9,035 nucleotides of DNA. Source: an uncultured Streptococcus sp. Lineage in GTDB: Bacteria > Bacillota > Bacilli > Lactobacillales > Aerococcaceae. The translations under genes and the position numbers were made by a program. Position 1 is the first letter of the stretch; each line of letters opens with the position of its first letter. Below the pieces are notes generated by a model. The model was not told the DNA's origin. It made no database searches and worked only from the letters and a program-made list of their open reading frames with translations. Positions 4,401 through 9,035 of this stretch are shown here, piece by piece. The stretch is from the NCBI GenBank assembly GCA_916049935.1, contig CAJZJI010000014.1, positions 1 through 9,035 of the forward strand, given 5' to 3'.

Positions 4401-5357
4401 TTACTCATGGGATATTGGTTTATAAAACGAGCGGTTATCTAAACCAAATACACGCTCTGAGAATGCGCCTGGTTCTGTCTTATCGAGTGCATTCGACATC
4501 ATAGTAATCGTCGCATCTAACAAGTCGATATGGTGTAATACTTCTGCTTCTAATAATTGCGGACGTACTGGTGACCCGTATTCGAGTTTGCCGTGGTGAG
4601 CTAAAACGAGATGTTTTAATAAAAGCACATCTTCTTGATTTTCATCGATATCGAGTTCTTCACAGGCTTTTGTAATCTCTTCGTCCATAATCACAATATG
4701 GCCTAGTAGGTTCCCTTTAAGTGTGTATTCTGTTCCGATTGCGCCGGTTAATTCCATCGTTTTACCAATATCATGTAAAATCACACCAGAATATAATAAT
4801 GAACGGTTGATTTGGGTGTATTGTGTTGCGATGGCTTTAGCAAGGCGTAACATCGATACTGTGTGGAAACTTAGCCCACCTACAAACGCATGGTGGTGAC
4901 GTTTCGCTGCAGGAAATTCGAAGAAGTCTTCTTGGTATTTTTTCAAGATATTATGCACGATACGACGCAAATATGGATTTGTAATATCGAACATGATTTG
5001 GTTCACTTCTTCTTCCATTTCTTCCTTCGTCATTGGAGCGTGTTCAACGAAATGACTCGCAGATGTCGGCTCCCCTTTTGAAGCATCGGTAAGTCGAAGG
5101 CTGACAATTTTTACTTGTGGCGAATTATTGTACATTTCGCGTTTTCCGTTCACAACTACTACTTTTCCTGGTACGTATTTTGCAATATCATCTGACGTGG
5201 CAGACCAATATTTTCCGTCCATTTGACCAGATTGATCTTGGAACGTGAAGGCGATAAACGGATTGCCATTTTTTGCCATACGCACATCTGCAGATTTAAT
5301 TAATAGGCAGATTTCAAAACTCTCGTCCACATTGTATTCATATAATTTTTTTGTCAT
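4401..5357 (-). CDS. yhaM: 3'-5' exoribonuclease YhaM
   Basis: This 318-residue protein has the YhaM architecture: an N-terminal OB-fold nucleic-acid-binding domain (about residues 10-92, with PFIAFTFQDQSGQMDGKYW) and a C-terminal HD phosphohydrolase domain (about 150-300). Metal ligands visible are His165 in GGLSFHT, His195-Asp196 in LHDIGK, His220, the His254-His255 pair in AHHGKLEYGSP, and Asp278. YhaM degrades RNA from the 3' end with Mn2+ or Co2+, can also act on single-stranded DNA, and in streptococci trims a few bases from transcript ends. Its length is close to that of the B. subtilis enzyme. It starts 3 bases after the yhaN stop, and its AGAAGG ribosome binding site lies inside the end of yhaN, so the two are tightly coupled. 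The stop is TAA, with no terminator directly after it. Confidence 0.95.
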   Translation of the reverse strand: MTKKLYEYNVDESFEICLLIKSADVRMAKNGNPFIAFTFQDQSGQMDGKYWSATSDDIAKYVPGKVVVVNGKREMYNNSPQVKIVSLRLTDASKGEPTSASHFVEHAPMTKEEMEEEVNQIMFDITNPYLRRIVHNILKKYQEDFFEFPAAKRHHHAFVGGLSFHTVSMLRLAKAIATQYTQINRSLLYSGVILHDIGKTMELTGAIGTEYTLKGNLLGHIVIMDEEITKACEELDIDENQEDVLLLKHLVLAHHGKLEYGSPVRPQLLEAEVLHHIDLLDATITMMSNALDKTEPGAFSERVFGLDNRSFYKPISHE

Positions 5358-5360
5358 GAT

Positions 5361-7805
5361 TTACCTTCTTTCTCTTTCCCCTAACTTCAGTACATTCTCT
5401 TTAGGTAACTGAAGCGGAACTTCCGTTGTAAAGTAAAAAACTTGTGTTACGCGTGATAGCTCTTCCATTAATTCTAACATAATCGATAGACGTTCTCTAT
5501 CAAAATTGACGAATCCATCATCGATTAACACCGGAATTTTCATCTTCTTCGTTAATTGGAAAATAAAGGCAAAACGAATTGCCACATACAGTTGGTCTAA
5601 CGCTCCTTTTGACAGATAGAAAGCTTCCATCCATTGACCGTTTGTCTGCTGCACCTTCGCCTGCGTATCCGTTAAGAGAATTTTCGTATATTGCCCCATC
5701 GTAAGTCGATTAAAAATACGACTCGCCTCATCTAAAATCAATGGCACTCTTGTGGGGACTTTTTCTTCCAGTTGCTTCAAGATCCATTTGGCTGCATACA
5801 CTTGCGTTGCCCAATCCTTAATAGACTCTTGCACTTCGAATCGCTCAAAGTCTGCTTCCATTTGAAGGGCTTCTGCATTGTCATCTTCTTCGAGCAGTTC
5901 GGCCTTTGTTTTCGTACTTGCCAATTGGTCACGTACTTCTTTCCGTTTACTTTCCAACTGCGCCTTCGTGAAGGACTCGTCTTGAATTTCCTCTTCAAGC
6001 ATTTGTCGTTCTAAGCTTTCTTTTTCTTCATTCGTAAAAAGTGCGACTTGCTTTTCAATATACGCTCTCTTTTGAACTAAGGCTACACGATTGTCTAGTG
6101 TAGGTAACTGGGTTCTAAACTCTTCTACAGAAGTGATTCCAAGGGATGAAATCGCCGATTGTAAGTCTTCACGCACTTCTGTTGTATCTTGTTTCAATTG
6201 CGCTAAATGGCGTTCTTTCTTTAAGATACTTTCTTGAAGTTGTTCTAATTTTGCCACTCGTTTTTGTGAAGCCATCCATGTCTCCCGGATAATGCGTAGC
6301 TGTTGCTCCACCGTAGCAGGAGGCGTGATTTGTTCTTTAGTCCAGAAGTCTTTACTTTCTTCTTTAAAGGCATCTAGTCTTTGTTCCAATTGGACGAATT
6401 GCGCCTTCTTTTGTAAGAAATCATTGACACTTCGTCCTTCATTTCTTCGCACAAAACGTCTTGCTTCGTCTAGAGTTACTTCGATTCCTTTCTCTAAAAG
6501 GAGCTGTTGGACTTTTTCATCTACTGCATTCGTTTTTGGAGTAAGGATTTTTCCATTTTTCTGTAAGAAGAAACCTCCGCCAATCGCAAGCGTTGCAGCA
6601 ATCCCAACACCTAGCACTACTTGGTTCGTTAAAAATCCAACCACGATAATGGCAATGATTCCAACAAGCACAATAAGAAGCCATGATTGGAACTGCCCTG
6701 TATGTCCTTGTTCCCCTTGAAGGCCATCTAATTTCGCTAATTCCGCCTCTGTAAATGGTTTGGCATCCTCACTTTGAACACCGATATTCCCCGGATGCGT
6801 CTTCAACTCACGTTCCAATTCAAAGGCACGCTCTTCTACCGCTGCAGCACCTTGCGCCTTCGCGTACAGTGTTTCAAGAGTCGTATCCTCCGTTGCTTGT
6901 CCAAGTGCTTCTGCTTCCGCTTTTGCCTGCTCTAACTCGATTTTCGTTCGTTCGAGTTCTTTTTCAAAGGCACGTAAAGTACTATTGGCTTCCACAGCCT
7001 TACTATGGTCGTAGTCTTCAGGGAATTCATGTAGCCCTTCCATTACACGGAATTCTTCTAAGGCATCAAAATGAGCGAGCTTATTCTCTAAAGTATCTAG
7101 TCTAGATTCTGTGTCTTGTAATTTTTCAGATAATTCCGCTTCTTCTTTTTGAAGCTCTCGGATAGTACTTACATAGCCTTCATAAAGCGCATTTTCGCCT
7201 TTAGTTTGCACCAATTGATTCGTTAAGCCTTCGAGTCGGTCCATTCGCTCGTTGAGTTCGAGTTTTTTTGCCTGTGGACGAAACAACTTATCCGCCTCGG
7301 CAAGAAGCTTTTGACTCTCCTCATAGGCACCCTTATGCCCCATAACGCTCAAGCTATACAGGAAGCGATGGATTTCCTCTTCGCTTCCAAACGCATTATT
7401 TTGCAATTCCTCTTCATTGAATCCAAAGAGTGAATGATACTCATTCATCGTCAACTCATGAAGAACACGTTCCAGCATCACTTCTGGCAACTCTTGTCCA
7501 GTTTTCGCACTCTTTAGAACGAGTTTCCTCTGCGAACCCACGGCACTACGCTCAATAATGAGAGCACCCAACCCTTCATCTTCAATCCACATCCGTCCGC
7601 CACGTGTATTCGTATGGAGCGGTTGATATGGATAAACGCCATTTTTCTTTTGTTTAAAATCAAAAAGCATTTGTTCGATAAAGCGTCGAAGCGTCGTCTT
7701 TCCAGATTCGTTCAAACCTTGCACGACTTGCAAGTTCGGTTGGAAAGTAAAGGTCTCATGTTCCCATTTTCCAAAATGATCGATTTCGATTTTTGAAATG
7801 TACAT
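5361..7805 (-). CDS. yhaN: YhaN: Rad50/SbcC-like coiled-coil ATPase with an embedded membrane hairpin
   Basis: This 814-residue SMC/Rad50-type ATPase is the partner of YhaO. Walker A is GLNESGKT (30-37). A long coiled coil occupies about 160-335 and 425-660. The ABC signature is LSKG (731-734), and Walker B is VLIDDGFVNFD with Asp762-Asp763. Two hydrophobic segments (about 375-393 and 396-413) lie in the middle of the coiled coil, where Rad50 has its zinc hook. There is no CxxC hook here; instead the tip looks like a membrane hairpin. At the H-loop position, after the final strand QVFYFT, the usual His is absent (TTEVP). It is shorter than B. subtilis YhaN, which I recall as about 960 residues, the difference presumably being in the coiled coil. 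Its ATG overlaps the yhaO stop by one base (TAATG), implying translational coupling and a fixed stoichiometry. The expected role is ATP-driven control of the YhaO nuclease on DNA ends, perhaps at the membrane. Confidence 0.92.
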   Translation of the reverse strand: MYISKIEIDHFGKWEHETFTFQPNLQVVQGLNESGKTTLRRFIEQMLFDFKQKKNGVYPYQPLHTNTRGGRMWIEDEGLGALIIERSAVGSQRKLVLKSAKTGQELPEVMLERVLHELTMNEYHSLFGFNEEELQNNAFGSEEEIHRFLYSLSVMGHKGAYEESQKLLAEADKLFRPQAKKLELNERMDRLEGLTNQLVQTKGENALYEGYVSTIRELQKEEAELSEKLQDTESRLDTLENKLAHFDALEEFRVMEGLHEFPEDYDHSKAVEANSTLRAFEKELERTKIELEQAKAEAEALGQATEDTTLETLYAKAQGAAAVEERAFELERELKTHPGNIGVQSEDAKPFTEAELAKLDGLQGEQGHTGQFQSWLLIVLVGIIAIIVVGFLTNQVVLGVGIAATLAIGGGFFLQKNGKILTPKTNAVDEKVQQLLLEKGIEVTLDEARRFVRRNEGRSVNDFLQKKAQFVQLEQRLDAFKEESKDFWTKEQITPPATVEQQLRIIRETWMASQKRVAKLEQLQESILKKERHLAQLKQDTTEVREDLQSAISSLGITSVEEFRTQLPTLDNRVALVQKRAYIEKQVALFTNEEKESLERQMLEEEIQDESFTKAQLESKRKEVRDQLASTKTKAELLEEDDNAEALQMEADFERFEVQESIKDWATQVYAAKWILKQLEEKVPTRVPLILDEASRIFNRLTMGQYTKILLTDTQAKVQQTNGQWMEAFYLSKGALDQLYVAIRFAFIFQLTKKMKIPVLIDDGFVNFDRERLSIMLELMEELSRVTQVFYFTTEVPLQLPKENVLKLGERERR

Positions 7806-8974
7806 TACCCTTCCTCCTTTCCCGAAAAGCGATCTTCTAATAAGCGAAGTGCACGTTCGTGAATCTCTTCTTGGACTTCTTCTTTTTGCAGGAAGTCGCT
7901 CATTAACTGATTCGAAAATCCACTTTTTGCGATTTCCATTTCAGAAAAGAGGGTCGCATCCACCTCTCCCAAAAGAGAAATTCCAGAAGCTCCACGAAGC
8001 GGTTTTGTAACTTGTTCTCGAATACTCATCACCGTTACAAGGCTACGTTTTTCTTCTAATAACCCATTCACAACTTCTGTCAGTTGTTTTAAATCTTCTC
8101 TTGAATAGATTGATTCTTGCGTTAGTAAATGCAGCGTCACAAGACTACGTTTCGATGGATTTCGCAACGCCTCTACGATAAGATACAGTAAGGTTTCTAA
8201 ACGATCGGTCTCGCTGATAGCAAGCTCTACTTCCGTCCAATCCATCGTACTTGTTTCAATAAAGTGAACTTCTGGAGCATTCCCTGGCAAAATCTCTACC
8301 AACAAAGCTCCCTTTGGACCACTCTCTTTACGGTCAGCTCCTTGAGTTGTGCCACTATACCACGCACATGGCTGGCTAGACACTTCTTGGCAAGTATGAA
8401 TATGTCCGAGCGCCCAATAGTCATAGCCTTTTTCTCTTAGTTCAGGAATCGAAAATGGTGCATAACGACCTTGTGCAGTCGAAAGTTCTCCATGCAATAC
8501 CCCAATATGAATATCACAGTTGGCACTCTTCACCGGATACTCTTGAACTTTCCGCGAAGCTACAACTGGAACCTCATAACTAAACCCACTAAAGGCCACA
8601 CGTTCCCCGTTTCTCGTCTCCACTTCAATCGTTTCAACGGCACTCCCAAAAGTATAAATATGCTCTCCAGAAACGTATGAAGTGCCCGCATCATGATTTC
8701 CAAGCGCTACAACGACAGGAATTCCAAATGTCGCTAGACGATTCAACTGACTCTGCAAAAACAATTTTTCTTTGACGAAGGTGCGAGAACTATCCAGCAA
8801 ATCGCCAGCCAATACCAGTGCATCGACTTCTTCTTCAATCGCCACATCAATGACTCTTTCAAAAGCATCAAACGCCACCTGCTTTAGCTCTCTTGCGATA
8901 TCTTTATGGTTCTTTCCGACACCTGCGTACGTAATCCCTAGATGGACGTCGGCTGCGTGGATGAATTTCACCAT
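7805..8974 (-). CDS. yhaO: YhaO: Mre11/SbcD-like metallophosphoesterase nuclease
   Basis: This 389-residue calcineurin-like phosphoesterase has all core metal-site motifs in order: ADVH (Asp9, His11), GD (58), GNHD (92-95), a His in GVLHGEL, and LGHIH. The C-terminal part (about 240-389) is the capping/partner-binding region, rich in charged helices. By homology it is the nuclease subunit of an SbcCD/Mre11-Rad50-like complex with YhaN, acting on DNA ends or hairpins. I chose ATG at 8974 rather than the in-frame ATG at 9007. It has AAAGGAG about 6 bases upstream, and the protein then begins MVKFIHAADVH, as the family does; the longer form would add 11 basic residues outside the fold. It is the first gene of yhaO-yhaN-yhaM. 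Its stop TAA overlaps the yhaN start. Upstream to the window edge (8975-9035) no clear promoter can be defined. Confidence 0.93.
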   Translation of the reverse strand: MVKFIHAADVHLGITYAGVGKNHKDIARELKQVAFDAFERVIDVAIEEEVDALVLAGDLLDSSRTFVKEKLFLQSQLNRLATFGIPVVVALGNHDAGTSYVSGEHIYTFGSAVETIEVETRNGERVAFSGFSYEVPVVASRKVQEYPVKSANCDIHIGVLHGELSTAQGRYAPFSIPELREKGYDYWALGHIHTCQEVSSQPCAWYSGTTQGADRKESGPKGALLVEILPGNAPEVHFIETSTMDWTEVELAISETDRLETLLYLIVEALRNPSKRSLVTLHLLTQESIYSREDLKQLTEVVNGLLEEKRSLVTVMSIREQVTKPLRGASGISLLGEVDATLFSEMEIAKSGFSNQLMSDFLQKEEVQEEIHERALRLLEDRFSGKEEG

Positions 8975-9035
8975 ACGTTGCTCCTTTCTTTTCTTCAAAA
9001 AAAGCATATTTTCCTGAACCGTCTGTTGTGCGTTC

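Noticed and set aside
6292..7105. Plus-strand open frames inside yhaN (and similar ones inside yhaM, yhaO and the rclA-like gene)
   Set aside because: They are shadows of strongly supported minus-strand genes, with no domains and no ribosome binding sites of their own.
8974..9007. Longer yhaO start at ATG 9007
   Set aside because: It adds 11 basic residues outside the fold and has no good ribosome binding site. The ATG at 8974 has AAAGGAG at the right distance and the family-typical N terminus.
1..9035. CRISPR array, intact insertion sequence, prophage or rRNA genes
   Set aside because: I see no regularly spaced direct repeats, transposase, integrase, phage structural genes or rRNA sequence in the window.

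Overview
The window looks like a chromosomal piece of a low-to-moderate-GC Firmicute of the order Lactobacillales. A Carnobacteriaceae- or Aerococcaceae-like source is a guess. The reasons are the AGGAG-type ribosome binding sites, the short co-directional operons, and protein families typical of that order (YhaO/YhaN/YhaM, an Rrf2 regulator, an RclA/MerA-type flavoprotein, a HIT hydrolase). Every supported gene lies on the minus strand, so transcription runs from the right end to the left.

Layout in the direction of transcription: (1) 8974-4401 holds yhaO, yhaN and yhaM, a tight, translationally coupled nuclease operon. It comprises an Mre11/SbcD-like metallophosphoesterase, a Rad50/SbcC-like coiled-coil ATPase with a membrane hairpin, and an OB+HD 3'-5' exoribonuclease. 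(2) 4311-3787 is a small membrane-anchored protein of unknown function, closed by a strong terminator. (3) 3665-2659 is a two-gene unit with its own candidate promoter and terminator: a RimJ/RimL-type GNAT acetyltransferase and a HIT hydrolase. Both are otherwise intact but each carries an in-frame TGA, in the GNAT at codon 71 where the family usually has Trp, and in the HIT gene directly after the well-placed ATG. (4) 2534-739 is an RclA/MerA-like flavin disulfide reductase followed 8 bases later by an Rrf2-family regulator. The regulator's cysteines (33, 98, 139) line up with those remembered for the hypochlorite sensor HypR of Staphylococcus aureus. A candidate operator sits at the promoter, and a perfect hairpin terminator ends the unit. 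(5) 662-366 is an orphan HigA-like XRE antitoxin with no toxin gene beside it. (6) 1-365 has no convincing gene, but contains a folded three-hairpin element closed by an outer inverted repeat (5-116) and a perfect 36-bp AT-rich palindrome (323-358).

The best candidates for something undescribed are three. The first is the pair of in-frame TGA codons in adjacent genes, together with the absence of TGA as a terminator in any of the nine genes; this suggests either parallel decay of one operon or TGA decoding/readthrough. The second is the multi-hairpin element at the left edge. The third is the HypR-like regulator paired with an RclA-type reductase under what looks like an autoregulated promoter.
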